Below are positions 41,215 to 52,079 of a stretch of 64,000 bases of DNA, piece by piece. The position numbers and the translations under genes were made by a program. Under the pieces are notes generated by a model. The model made no database searches. It was given only the letters and a program-made list of their open reading frames with translations, and was not told where the DNA came from. Origin of the DNA: Cunninghamia lanceolata. Its lineage: Eukaryota > Streptophyta > Pinopsida > Cupressales > Cupressaceae. The stretch's first letter is position 1. The number at the start of each line of letters is the position of its first letter. The DNA is taken from positions 15,429,001 through 15,493,000 of the forward strand of contig BSBN01001752.1 of NCBI GenBank assembly GCA_027924645.1, written 5' to 3'.

Positions 41215-42596
41215 TAATCCACCATGTCCTAATACATGCATCCTATTTTGAAACCTAAGCAAACCATCTTGCTCAAGTCTGAATCCTTCAAACTGATGGT
41301 TAGAGGCATCTTCCTCTAAGGCTACTTTAACCTTCAGGTATAACTCATCACTCTGAAGCTATTCTAATAATTGTTCTTTGAAAGTAGAGCAAAAAGTCAT
41401 CATGGCTGAAATATGTCTTCTTCAGATTAAGGCATCAGCTACCCTATTCTCCTTCCCTTTGATATAGTCAATATCAAAGTCATAAGTTTACTTAGAAATT
41501 CAATCCAATGCCTTTGGTGAGCATTCAAATTTGGTTGTGTGAATATGTATTTAAGGCCTAGGTGATCAATTTTTAGTTCAAAAGGTTTACCAGTAAGATA
41601 GTGTTTCCACATTTGCAGAGCATGCATTATTGCAGCCAACTCAAGATCATGAGGCACATAGTTCACCTCATAAGGCTTTAGTTTCCAAGATTCATATGCC
41701 ACAACTTGACCATTTTGCATAAGAACCCCTCCCAGGCCATCTCCTAAATCATTTGTTATGACTAAAAATCTCTCATTCAGATTCGACACAATAAGAATAG
41801 GAGTAGTGGTAAGCTTGTGTTTCAAAAACTAAAAAGTTTGCTCACATTTATCTGTCCATTCAAACTTCTTTCCCTTTTTCTAAAGGGTGGTAATAGGACT
41901 TGTTATCTTGGAGAATCCTTCAACAAATCTTATGTAATATCCATCTAAGCCCATGAAACTTTGGACTTCCTGGACATTCGAGGGAGTTGGTCATTTCATA
42001 ATGGCCTTATTCTTATTTGGGTCAACTAATATTCCATCGGGTGAGATAATGTGACCCAAATAATGCACTCTCTTCTAATAGAAAGAGCACTTTGACAACT
42101 TTCCAAACAGTTGATTCTTCCTTAAACACTATAGCACTAATCTCAAATGTTATTCATGTTCCTCCTCATTCTTAGAATAAATGAGGATATCATCAATGAA
42201 CACTATGACAAAATCATCTAAATAGTCCTTGAACACACTGTTCATAAGATTCATGAAAGCCGCAAGTGCATTGGTAAGCCCAAATGGAAGCACTATAAAC
42301 TCACAATGTCCATAATGAGTTCTAAAAGTAGCCTTGTGTATGTCCGCTTCCTTGATTCTCAACTGATTGTAACTAGATCTTGAATAAATTTTAGAGAACA
42401 CAGCTACACCTCTCATTTAATCAAAAAGTTCATTAATTCTAGGCAAAGGGTATCTATTCTTGATAGTCACCTTGTTGATCATCCTATAATCAATGCACAT
42501 TTGGAGGGTACCATCCTTCTTCTTCACTAAGAGTATAGGTGCTCCCCAAGGTGACACACTTGGTCAGATTAAACCCTTATCAAGCAACTCCTGCAA
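41215..42596 (-). pseudogene. Ty3/gypsy reverse transcriptase and RNase H
   Basis: The minus-strand RT frame 42416-42150 carries [20 protein letters not shown] followed by [20 protein letters not shown] and the catalytic [15 protein letters not shown]. Frame 41825-41439 is the gypsy RNase H (LVITNDLGDGLGGVLMQNGQ; HDLELAAIMHALQMWKHYLT; HLGLKYIFTQPNLNAHQRHW). It continues as DYIKGKENRVADAL and DGLLRFQNRMHV before homology ends near 41215. The first RNase H Asp position reads TNDLGDG where TDAS is usual. Stops and frameshifts are present at about 42416 and 41829 and in between. The RT belongs to the same element as the protease upstream. Confidence 0.92.
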
Positions 42597-43295
42597 CTAG
42601 ACCTTCATTTCATACAATTCGGTAGTGGTCATCTTATAAGAGGCTTTTGACTGTGGATTGGAACCAGGTAGTAGATCAATAGAGATTTCAAATTCCCTCC
42701 TAGGTGGCAATCTAGGTAACTCTTCTGGAAACACATCACAAAATCCTTGGAGCACCAAAAAATCATTAATGGAGAGTTCCTTACCATCTCCCAATTCATC
42801 TATATGAATAGCATAAAGAATGCATCCTTTCCTCTGAGCTCTCTTCACTTGCATGGAAAAAAATTGTTTAAGGCTTCTACCCCTTTGAATGCCACAAATT
42901 TTGGTTGGGTTCCCAAAATCATCTCTACAAGTTACTATCTTTTCAGAATAATTTACTATGGCTTTGTGTTGAATTAACCAATTTATTCCTAGAATCACAT
43001 CATATGATCCTAGAGGAGCCACATAAAGGTTAAATTGAGTTACAAAACTTGGAAGTGTCAAATCACTAAAGGCTAGACATTGGTCTACCCTCCTCTCTTC
43101 TCAGTTACCATACATCACTATCCCACAGTTAGCCATAAAACTTTCTTTCTTGAGCAAACTTTCTACTACTCTAGGATCAATGATCAATGAAACATTCTAT
43201 AGCACCAGTATCAATAAGAACATTAACATCAAGGTCGCAAGTTGTCCCTGTTATCTCGATAGAAGTGGCTTGATAATCAACTCAAGTCTATTATG
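42597..43295 (-). pseudogene. Ty3/gypsy aspartic protease and pol linker
   Basis: On the minus strand the protease active site LIDTGA (codons at 43212-43201) sits in TTCDLDVNVLIDTGAIECFI. Frame 43061-42597 follows with FNLYVAPLGSYDVILGINWL, the flap/C-terminal protease motif. The pol linker (FCDVFPEELPRLPPRREFEI followed by SIDLLPGSNP) leads into RT. The catalytic DTG is intact, but stops around 43140-43065 interrupt the frame. The 5' side is cut by an inserted solo LTR at 43296. Confidence 0.88.
43291..43295 (+). repeat. Target-site duplication TTATG, left
   Basis: TTATG before TGTAAGGAAG; repeated at 44273-44277. Confidence 0.8.
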
Positions 43296-44272
43296 TGTAA
43301 GGAAGATAAGGTAGTAGAACAAGTTCCTAAACTAATTCTGGAGGGGAGGGATATGCAGAACTTTTCAGATATTTACAATAGTTACAAAAGTAAACACAAA
43401 TAGAAATCATACCAGAACACAATAATCACGTGGGGAAGCTCTTTCAAGGAAAAACCCCACACTCCAAAGCCACCCAATATATTATTCAGGAATCAAGAAG
43501 ATTAAAATATACTTGCAGAGCAAGATTTTATAGGAGTATAACCAACTAGAGATCTAGAGGCAACTCAACATCTATAAAACTCTTACACACAATCTCCATC
43601 TCGAGAACCTGATATATAGGAGATACAATACAATAAACTGTCAACAATAATTACAAAACAATGAGCCAAAACCACCCAAAAGTTGTGCCCAAATTATCTC
43701 ATATCAATGATTCCTTGTAATGTACCAAATCACACACCAACATGTGTAACTCTCTCCTTTACAGCTCTTTTAAGTGTCCAACATGTTTTCACATTTCCCA
43801 AAATAGGAGGTCCAACTTCTGGATGCCATAACTTTTGATCCGAGTGTCTGATTGACGAACCGTTTGATGTGTTAGAAATGTCGTGAAGGGATATATCAAT
43901 TTAAAACACACTTCATCAGTTATGACAACTTTCAGGGCATTTAGGGACCTCTAAGTTCCTCAAGTCTAAGTTCAAAACTTTTTTGGGAGTTTGAAAAATA
44001 GAAACTTTAATATATTGCAATCCAGGTATGATCTTGAGTCAAAACTCGCCCAAGATGTTTACTTAGTAGCTTCGCACCTTTTGGGAAAATTTTGGGTCCA
44101 TCCATGTTCAAATGTAGAGTTACTAAAAATAGTAAGCCCTACCATTTTTATCCCCTTTTGGAAACTTTGAAAGTTCTAAACCATTCTTCAAGATAAAGGG
44201 TATTTGAAAAGACCAAAATTGGGAAGAATAGAAACCTTTTGTAGTTTCCAAGTTGAGACACCTTTCCTAACA
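43296..44272 (-). mobile_element. Solo LTR (977 bp, minus strand) inside the gypsy element
   Basis: On the minus strand it starts TGTTAGGAAAGGTGTCTC (from 44272) and ends CTTCCTTACA (at 43296), between TTATG duplications. Near its 3' end it has GGGTTTTTCCTTGAAAGAGC followed by TTCCCCACGTGA, a style common near the end of copia LTRs. It separates the gypsy gag zinc knuckle from the protease. No internal genes remain. Confidence 0.85.
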
Positions 44273-44277
44273 TTATG
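44273..44277 (+). repeat. Target-site duplication TTATG, right
   Basis: TTATG after CCTAACA; matches 43291-43295. Confidence 0.8.
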
Positions 44278-44682
44278 TATTGTCGCATGAATGCGGTTCT
44301 AGAAGGATTGTTGTTGCCAATTTTCTTTTGATCTTTCAACTATTTTCTGAGGGCACTTATTGGCATAATGCTCACCCCCAAAAACAAAACATCCACCTCT
44401 TGGTCCCCTAGGTCTTGCAAATCTCCCTTTGTCACTGTTATCATTTTCCCCTTCACTGAAATCTTTGGGTTTAGCATCAGGCTTACTTTTCTCACCCCCT
44501 TTTTCATATTTATTCTTGTTTTTCTTATCCCCAAATTGATTGCCCTTTTGATTCTTTTCTTTGGGAGAATTTGTAGGAGGCTGGTTCCGATAGGTCTTAC
44601 CCTTCTCTTTGTTTTCTCTTTTGTACTCTACAATACTATAACATAAAGAAAAGTCACCCAAGTGACCCAAAAGGTCTAACAA
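44278..44682 (-). pseudogene. Ty3/gypsy gag C-terminus with damaged zinc knuckle
   Basis: Frame 44682-44299 is lysine/glutamate-rich (YKRENKEKGKTYRNQPPTNS; KKNKNKYEKGGEKSKPDAK) and ends in CFVFGGEHYANKCPQKIVER. This matches the gag nucleocapsid knuckle C..C...H....C except that the second Cys is Phe. The continuation (RIHATI) leads straight to the protease once the inserted LTR at 43296-44272 is ignored. The N-terminal gag is missing; homology fades near 44690. Confidence 0.82.
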
Positions 44683-44689
44683 GTGACCT

Positions 44690-44940
44690 TATAAGGGTGA
44701 AACAAGAGGGTCAGCTAGGCAAAACATGAGGCAAGGAAAGTTGGCTAGGGGCTTAAATGAGGAGGACAAAAAGATAAAAGACAAAAAAATTGGGTCATTA
44801 AGACATGAAACTTCTAGGAGAAGTATAATCACACCTTTGAGGGTTGTGATTTGGGACCACCACATCATTATCAAACTACCATGTAGGCTTGATGCAATTT
44901 TAGTACTTATGTATTTTCCCCCTCAGGGATGATAGTCTAC
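44690..44940. repeat. GTGACC-type repeat fragment
   Basis: CAAGTGACC, GGGTCAGCTAGG and AAAATTGGGTCATTAAG-like phrases resemble the GTGACC-rich stretch at 62980-63240 and may be a fragment of the same LTR family. No coding content is seen. Confidence 0.3.
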
Positions 44941-47900
44941 ATGAAAGGTGGGTAGGGTTCTTAAAGAATGGCCTTACAAAATACTAATAAAGTATTTAAA
45001 GAACACATAAATGCATACACATGAAAAAACAAAAGAACTAAAAAACAACTCTACTTGTGAGGTGGCCCATTTATAACCAACAAAGATTGCTATCTTAATT
45101 CCTCAACACACACTCAAAACTTGGTGAAAACAATAGAGGTATATTTATCAATTAACTATACCCATGGCAACTACATATACATTTGTAGCAACTTCTAGAT
45201 GAAACAACAGAGATATATTTATCAATTGACCATACCTGTAGCAACTACATATATGCTTGTGGTAGCTTCTAGATGAAATAATAGAGATATATTCATTAAT
45301 TGACTATATCTATTGCTATATAGCTATAACAACTTATAGATGACCCATAGTAACATGTACATAATCTATAGCACAACTACAAGTAGGCTTGTGGTCTAAG
45401 AGAAACATACAACATTCTTGCTAGAATGTGCTAGAAAATTGTGTTTTACTATTAGAACTTTGTCAAAATGTGCAATCCTATATTCTCTCATGTAGTAAGC
45501 CTTGTAAAACCTTATTAAAATCCCTTTGTATGCTTATATATTATTAGCCTTGCTTATTGTTGCCTTACACTTTATCTAATCATTGGCGACTTGTGATTAG
45601 TAGTTACCCTTTCACTTAAGTGCATCACTTACATTGCAGTCATATCAACAATAGATTCTTCAGCTATTAAGCCTTGGTTAAACCTGTTTACATTCACCTT
45701 CCCACAACCTACAAAACACTTTAATTTTCTCATACTGTTTGAAAAAGTGTTTTAGTATTATATTTTACCATTAACTTGCTAGTGGCAACAACTAAATCAC
45801 TTAAGTTATTCTTGTCACTTGAAAATAACTGACACCGACTTTGCTATAATGATTAATTAATGGGTGAATGAGTGCTAAAATTTCTAAGTAACAATAAGTT
45901 ATAACTAAGGTGGTAAAATCTTCTATAACTATTAAGGATTGCATCTGTCATACTAGATTTACATTCAAGGACCATATTAATTAAAATTGTAATTATGACA
46001 TTAATTGAAACTCATAGACAAGTGGCAAAATCAAAGAATCAAGATATAAAATACTTGGAGACACAAGTGAATAGACACATAGTCTCATTTGGTGTAATAT
46101 TGTGTAATATATTATCATTTGGGTTGATTTTGTATGAGACATTTTATGCAAATTGATATAAGTAATCTTTAAATTTTTGCATGAGTTAATAGCTTAATTC
46201 TCAACTAGGAATAACCCATTTCAAAACTACCAAAAAGAAAGATAATATATATTAGCATTGAGTCAATATTAGGTCTTGACATATGGTCAAATGGGTGAAT
46301 GGTAACTTGTAAGTATGGGTAGAATGGAACAAATAAGTAAACTGATTATATAAAAGAAAAACTAGAAAATTATTTTTGTAAAAAGGGAGAACATTAAAAC
46401 AATAGATAGTTCATGTTGGTCATTGTCAAGTTTCAATCACATGCCAAAGCATGTGAAGGATAACATTAGAATAAAGTTTATGAATAAACATTTTAATACT
46501 TTGGCATTCCAAAATAATGAAATCTTGAGATTTTGTTGTAAGAAGTGTGAAATTTTAATCTAGAAAAGAGAAATCATCAGTTTTTTTGAGAAATCTTGTT
46601 CTTATAGTTTAATGATGTTATATTTAGAGAATGGGTTTAACTAAATGGAGATGCATTCCTTTTATCACTTATTTTAGATATTATCAAATTTTATTTTTGT
46701 TGGAACACGGAATAAAAATATCTTAATGATATTTTTCAATACATAACCTCAAGCAATTTGTGCAAACTTGAAAATACCAACTACTAAATGGTAGTTAGTG
46801 TTTGAAAATTTGTTGTTGATTACATAAGGAAACCCTTTGTCAAATGTTATGCTTTGGTATCATTAATTGTTTTATTTCCTCCTTTCTTTAAAGTCCCCCA
46901 AATATTGCAATTTTCATTCATATTTATGCAACCCGGGAAAGTAGGGTTCAACTTACAAAAGTAGTTCCTAGTTTGTTGCTTGTAGAAGAAATTAAAAAAA
47001 AATTCTTGAATAACTTAGCCTAAGCAATTTTGATCTTTTTTAACAACATTAACTAATTGTTAAATAATGAATTTGTGATATAAATTTGATGTTTGTGAAG
47101 TCTAGTTATCATTAAATGAAAAAATCCTTGATTGGTTTGAGCATGAACATATGCTCAAATGATGCAAATCTAATGGTAAGACATACCCCTTTGTATTTAT
47201 TTTGTATCTCTTTTGTATCTAATGAAATTAATTCTTTAGGATTCATATTTTGAGTGATTACCTTTTAGTAGATTAATCCATTCATATAACATTGAGTATC
47301 CATTTTGAAAAGCAACATTGATTGCTCTTTCTAATAAAATGCTATGAGATATTATATAGAAATATAAATGTTATAGACAAACAAGATTTACTATACATTA
47401 AAAAAACATTAAATAGATTTGAAAAGTGTTGGCCATTACATTAAATGACTTAAGAAATATGTGCATTACAAGAATTTTTTATTTTAAATGTTATTTCACA
47501 AATTGAAAGTTAGTGATCTAAATTAGCGTAAAGCTTTGTAAGACCTCAAGACCTCCTAGATTATTAGGATATGGCCTATCTACTATGACCAAGGTACGTC
47601 CCAATGACGTTTTCTCCATGAGAGAGATCTAGTAAAAGAGGCAAGCAAGCAAGCAAGTTAGTAAGTTTAACTTGGCTCACAAAATTTAATAAATATTTTT
47701 ATTATTAATTATAATCAAAATTTATTAAAATTATTATAGGATGTTTACCACTTGTAATATTATTAATTTAGTCGCAAAATAATTTATTTACTTAAAAATG
47801 AAAAAGTCATTTCACAATTTTTTATTAAATTATAAAAATAATTTAAAGTATTCAACATAATAGTTACTAGTTTAAAATTCATTTATGCATGTAAAGATAA

Positions 47901-48490
47901 ATTGAATGCATTTGCATGAGCTGAAATGTTGTTAAACAGATTCTTAATTGTGTGATTCTTTGGATTTGGTTACTTTCAATCATATTCCTAAAGTTGTGAA
48001 TTGTTTGACCAAATGGGCCTCTGATCACATGCAAAATTGGAACATTGTGGATTGGGGTCAATTACCCCTGAAGCTTGACAAGCTGTGTAAAGCCCTTGCT
48101 TTGTACTTCTTCTTGTTTGGATAAATTTTTACCCCTCTTTTAGATTAAATAAAAAAAAATTCAAAATATTTTTTATAAAAACAATTTTCTTAGCATAAAA
48201 TTATTAAATGTATTTGCATGAGATGAAATTAAATTTTTTTAAAAAGATATTTTTATAATAACATTTTTCTTACTTATATATAAAAATAATAATAATAATA
48301 ATAACTTGTCTTTAAACCTAACTTCAAGAAGCTTAATATAATTATAATTTAAATTTTAAAACTTACTTTAATTAGGTCACAAAATTTAATAATCTTTATT
48401 ATAATTAATTAATATGTCTCAAAATTTATATCTTATTATATAAAATATAATTTTTACTATTATTTATTAATTTGTTTTTGATATAGATAA
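44941..48490. other. AT-rich intergenic region, no gene seen
   Basis: About 3.5 kb of AT-rich sequence on both strands lacks recognisable coding segments; the longest frames are short and biased. Apart from the 74-bp tandem repeat at 45135-45355 and short AAT runs near 48290, no structure stands out. Confidence 0.5.
45135..45355. repeat. Three ~74-bp tandem repeats
   Basis: AGAGRTATATTYAT(C/T)AATT begins at 45135, 45209 and 45283. The intervening text (GACTATACC..., GCAACTACATATA, TAGCTTCTAGATGAAA) recurs with substitutions. Confidence 0.75.
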
Positions 48491-48494
48491 GAGG

Positions 48495-48632
48495 AAAAAA
48501 TTCAAACACACCACAGATCACCTACATAGAGTCACAACCATTTAGAAGTCAAGATGTCTTTGGAGGGATTTGAACCTTGGTCTCCACAATAATGACCAAG
48601 TGGTCTTAACCACTAGACCACACCCACCTGAC
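48495..48632 (-). mobile_element. tRNA-derived SINE-like element
   Basis: On the minus strand GGTGGGTGTGGTCTAGTGGT begins at about 48629. It contains an A-box TGGTCTAGTGG (48620-48610) and, 34 bases on, a B-box GGTTCAAATCC (48576-48566): the internal RNA polymerase III promoter of a tRNA. The anticodon arm region (ACTTGGTCATTATTGTGGAG) does not form a proper tRNA, and about 70 bases of unrelated tail follow (TTGACTTCTAAATGGTTGTG and more). This is the layout of a plant SINE with a tRNA head. The 3' end and duplication are not fixed. Confidence 0.7.
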
Positions 48633-49339
48633 ATTTATAAAAATGTATTAATTTTATCATTCTACTAAATATAATTATTAAATATTTTTTAATGTACCAA
48701 AGTTTAATAAAAAAATCCTGTGATTAAACCAACTTATGCTTTCCAAACAAATAAAGAAACTGAAGTTCTATATATAATATTGGTGATGTATGAGTGCATG
48801 GTACAATCTTATGTCTATTTATTAGCTGTTTGTGTGTTGTCTTTAAGTATATCTCAAATAAGACTGAGTATTAAAAAATATTATAATTGATAAATAAAAA
48901 TTTATTAAAAACAATGAAATTTCAACCTTTCCCTCCTAAAACCTAGCTAGTTTCACAAGAATAGTCTTTGATGAAGCAGAGCAAAATAAGCTGAGTCAAC
49001 TGACATTAACTTTTACTGGTAGAGTAGAGCATGGGATTCAATTTTAATGGCTAAGAATGAGGCACAAATCTCATGAATTGCATGCGGTCATTTGGCCACC
49101 TTGTAAGAGAAATTGTGGGTTGAAGTAGTTTAAGCCATAGTTATTGATTTAAGAGGAGAGTTAAAGTGCTTCTGGCACCCTGATTATGTGCTGCAAAATT
49201 GTAGTTGCTCAAACTCCCCAATTTGAGCCGATTCACTCTATCTGTGAAAGTTAACATAAAAATAAAATAAGCTGAAATACCATATTACAGGTCCCCACTG
49301 TTAGAAGTGGGTTTTTTTTTTCTATTGTGTTTAATTAAT

Positions 49340-51430
49340 ATGCTTAGAGCATGGCGACTGTGCTTCTTGGGGATTGTGATCATTCTGTGCTCATTGCCTT
49401 CAAAAACATCCTGCACTTTTTTATTAGTCCAACGGAGGAGAACACTTGTATATGTGGAGGGCAGCATCTTTTGTTCCACCCTCAATGGCTATGTGCTTCC
49501 GCTGAACAGTAAGTAAATTAAGAAACAATGTTATTCAAGTTTGTAAATTGTGTTTGCAGTGCATAATTGATAAGTGGGCTTCTGTATTTTTTCTAAATTT
49601 TTTCATTTTCTTAAATAAGTGCTTCAGGATTTAACTGTGTAAGTTTTTCTCTCAATGTTTGGGATCACATTCTATGATCCATCATTAGAAGATTAGAGAA
49701 CAAAAGAAATACAATGATGGTTTTATTTTCCTTAATCATGGGAATTGAGAAGTTCTTAAGATTTTTTTCATTTTAATTGGCTCTTCTTTATAATTTCTGG
49801 GTTGATAGTTTGCTTCTGGGTTGATGGTTTGCTCCAGCCAACAATATCTATTGAGATTTCAAATCTGCAACCATTATTCCATTGAGGTTTCCAAAACCTC
49901 AAATCTGCAACCATTATTCTATTGAGGTTTCCAATCTGTGACCATTATTGATGTTTTCTAATAATTTGTCCATTTAACGTACACCCATGAGACCATATAG
50001 GCTTCTATATTAATCTGAAGCATTAAGAATTTATTTCTAATCCTTTTAATTCAAACTACACCCATGAAACCATATAGGCTTCTATATTAATCTGCATTAA
50101 GAATTTATTTCTAATACTTTTAGTCTCCCTAATAAACTTATTATAGACAGATTCATTTACATATAAGATTTATATTCAGTCTTGTTAGTTAAATGCCTTG
50201 ATGATGCGTGAGATTCAAAATATTGGAGATGAATTTCTATACACAGTTGAATTGGGAAACACACCCATAAACAATATTATTGATCATCGGTCATTCATTT
50301 CACTAGGTTTACCTGAATGAGAGTTGTAAATATACCAAATTTGAAGATATTTTATCCAATAATATTGAAACACACTGGTTAACAATATTATTGTTTTTCC
50401 ATCATTCATTTCATTAGTTTTTTCTGAATAAGGTAGTAAATATATCAGTTTTGAACTTATTTTATCAAATAACTTTGTTAATGATTTGAGGGTATAAAAA
50501 GTGATCATGTGGGTGTGTATATATTACTCTATTTAAATACTATTGGTTCAATAGTCAAACAGTTAATAGTAATTTTATACCTCATCCACACCAAAAAGTG
50601 GTAAATATTTGTTCTAAAATTGACCTTTAACTTTGAAATTAGATGATGTTTAAGAATAACCTGTATATATAAATATAATATAATATGTTGAATGCTTTTC
50701 AATTTAACTGTGTATCTTTTTTCATCATGAACCACACTCAGTGATCCACTAAGAGAAGTATGGTCAGAAACATGGATGAAAAAAGATACACAGTTAAATT
50801 CAACATAACTTCATGGACTTTAGAAAACCCATGCCAACTATAATATAATATGTCTAGCTTAGTTTTTTTGAAGTGTAACTGAATCTAGATTTTCATGGTG
50901 ATACTAGCTCATCTATACCACTCAGTTGCATCTGTTGGATTTAACCCCTTACTAATACACTAATATATATTTTTTAAAACCTTTTGCCAGTCAACATTGT
51001 TTCAGTGAATGGATCTTTTAAGGATAAAGGAATTCATGGAATATTTTTGAGCTCTGTAATTGTATTTATTTTGAACTTTCTAAAGCAAATGGTCTTATTA
51101 TGGAAAGATTGATATAATAAATAATTTACAGGAACAAGAGTGAAAGTGAAGTGCAAGAGCAAGTTTGGTGAATATGAAACTTTGGGTATTTCCAACAGGA
51201 ATGGAGTGTTCAGGGTAATAATTCAGGGAGCTCTTGGATATCGATGGCCTGTAAGATTATGTAAGGCCATAATTGTTTACAAGACCATTCCTTACATGTG
51301 TAGGAAAGGCAGTGATGATTTGAGTATGAATGTAAGCTTGTTGAATAAATCTTCCTCTAGGATTATGCTTGTCACTGGGCCGTTTATTCTCAAACAGCAG
51401 GGACATATTAAAAAAAAAATATTACTCTAA
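49340..51430 (+). CDS. Ole e 1-like secreted protein (two exons)
   Basis: Exon 1 is 49340-49508 and exon 2 is 51132-51430; the intron has a GTAAGT donor and a TTTACAG acceptor. The joined frame is 155 codons plus stop, with no defect. It begins with a signal peptide (MLRAWRLCFLGIVIILCSLP followed by SKTSC) and then VYVEGSIFCSTLNGYVLPLN. After the splice it reads TRVKVKCKSKFGEYETLGIS, NRNGVFRVII, PVRLCKAIIVYKTIPYMCRK and ends near VTGPFILK. This follows the family pattern V.G.V.C......PL.GA.V...C...., ..T...G.F.V, C.V.L..S....C and .....PF. Such proteins are secreted, often cell-wall or pollen-related. The usual CxxC at the first motif is reduced to one Cys. The ATG at 49340 is the first in frame. 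It is the best candidate for a working host gene in the window. Confidence 0.78.
49855..50480. repeat. Three tandem duplications in the intron
   Basis: CTCAAATCTGCAACCATTATTC-type units (about 49858 and 49900, period ~41), ACACCCATGARACCATATAGG units (49981 and 50058, period 77) and AACACAC...ACAATATTATTG units (50258 and 50369, period 111) lie within 630 bp of the Ole e 1-like gene's intron. Each is a diverged pair. Confidence 0.75.
50701..50800. repeat. Perfect 26-bp inverted repeat, possible MITE
   Basis: The arm at 50701-50726 (AATTTAACTGTGTATC..., ending TTCATC) is the exact complement of 50775-50800, with 48 bases between. TATAATATAATATG stands just left of it (about 50675-50688, allowing a few bases) and again to the right at about 50839-50852, as if it were a duplicated target. 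Foldback elements of this shape are typical MITEs, but the family is not identified. Confidence 0.6.
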
Positions 51431-52079
51431 TTAATAAAATCACTGTTCAGAAAAGTTAGATAAATTTTTTATATTTGATTTAGTTTAAAAGACTTTGGAA
51501 GTGATTCCATACTGTCCACTTATCTAAAAAAAATATTTTAGTTTTAGATTAGACTCTTGGGCCCAAAAAAACTCATGTATTCAGTCTCAATATTATGGTT
51601 TGAAGTTTCCTTATTTGATTTAAATCAATCATTGTAGATTGAGATTCAATATATTTAATGTAATTCTTATTGATAAGCAAACTGAGATGCATATTAATTT
51701 TTTTAAGTTAATTATAGTTGGATTGAGATATGGTGGAACCTCAGGAGGTGAAAGTGTTTTCTTAACTAATTTGTTTTTTTCTGTATCCATCTTTTTAAGT
51801 TTTAATGTAAAAATTGTTTTTAAAGTAAAAATTCTTTTCAAGCTTGTTGCTGTAGCAGCCTGGAGAAATAAAGAGGATTATTTATTTTTGTGAAAACAGG
51901 TTTGTTATGAAATGAATAAACAGAGCCGATTATGATTGTTAATTATTTTATTTAAATGTTTCTGTTTTCAATATAGTGTAAGAGTTATTTAGTTTTAATT
52001 TATTTCAATTGGTATTAAATTAGATTGTAAGAATTTTATTGTGTAAGGTAGTAGTTCTTTCCAGATCAATAATCAGTAT
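51431..52079. other. 3' flank of the Ole e 1-like gene, no gene seen
   Basis: AT-rich. Small frames on both strands are not convincing. It may include the gene's 3' UTR. Confidence 0.4.
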
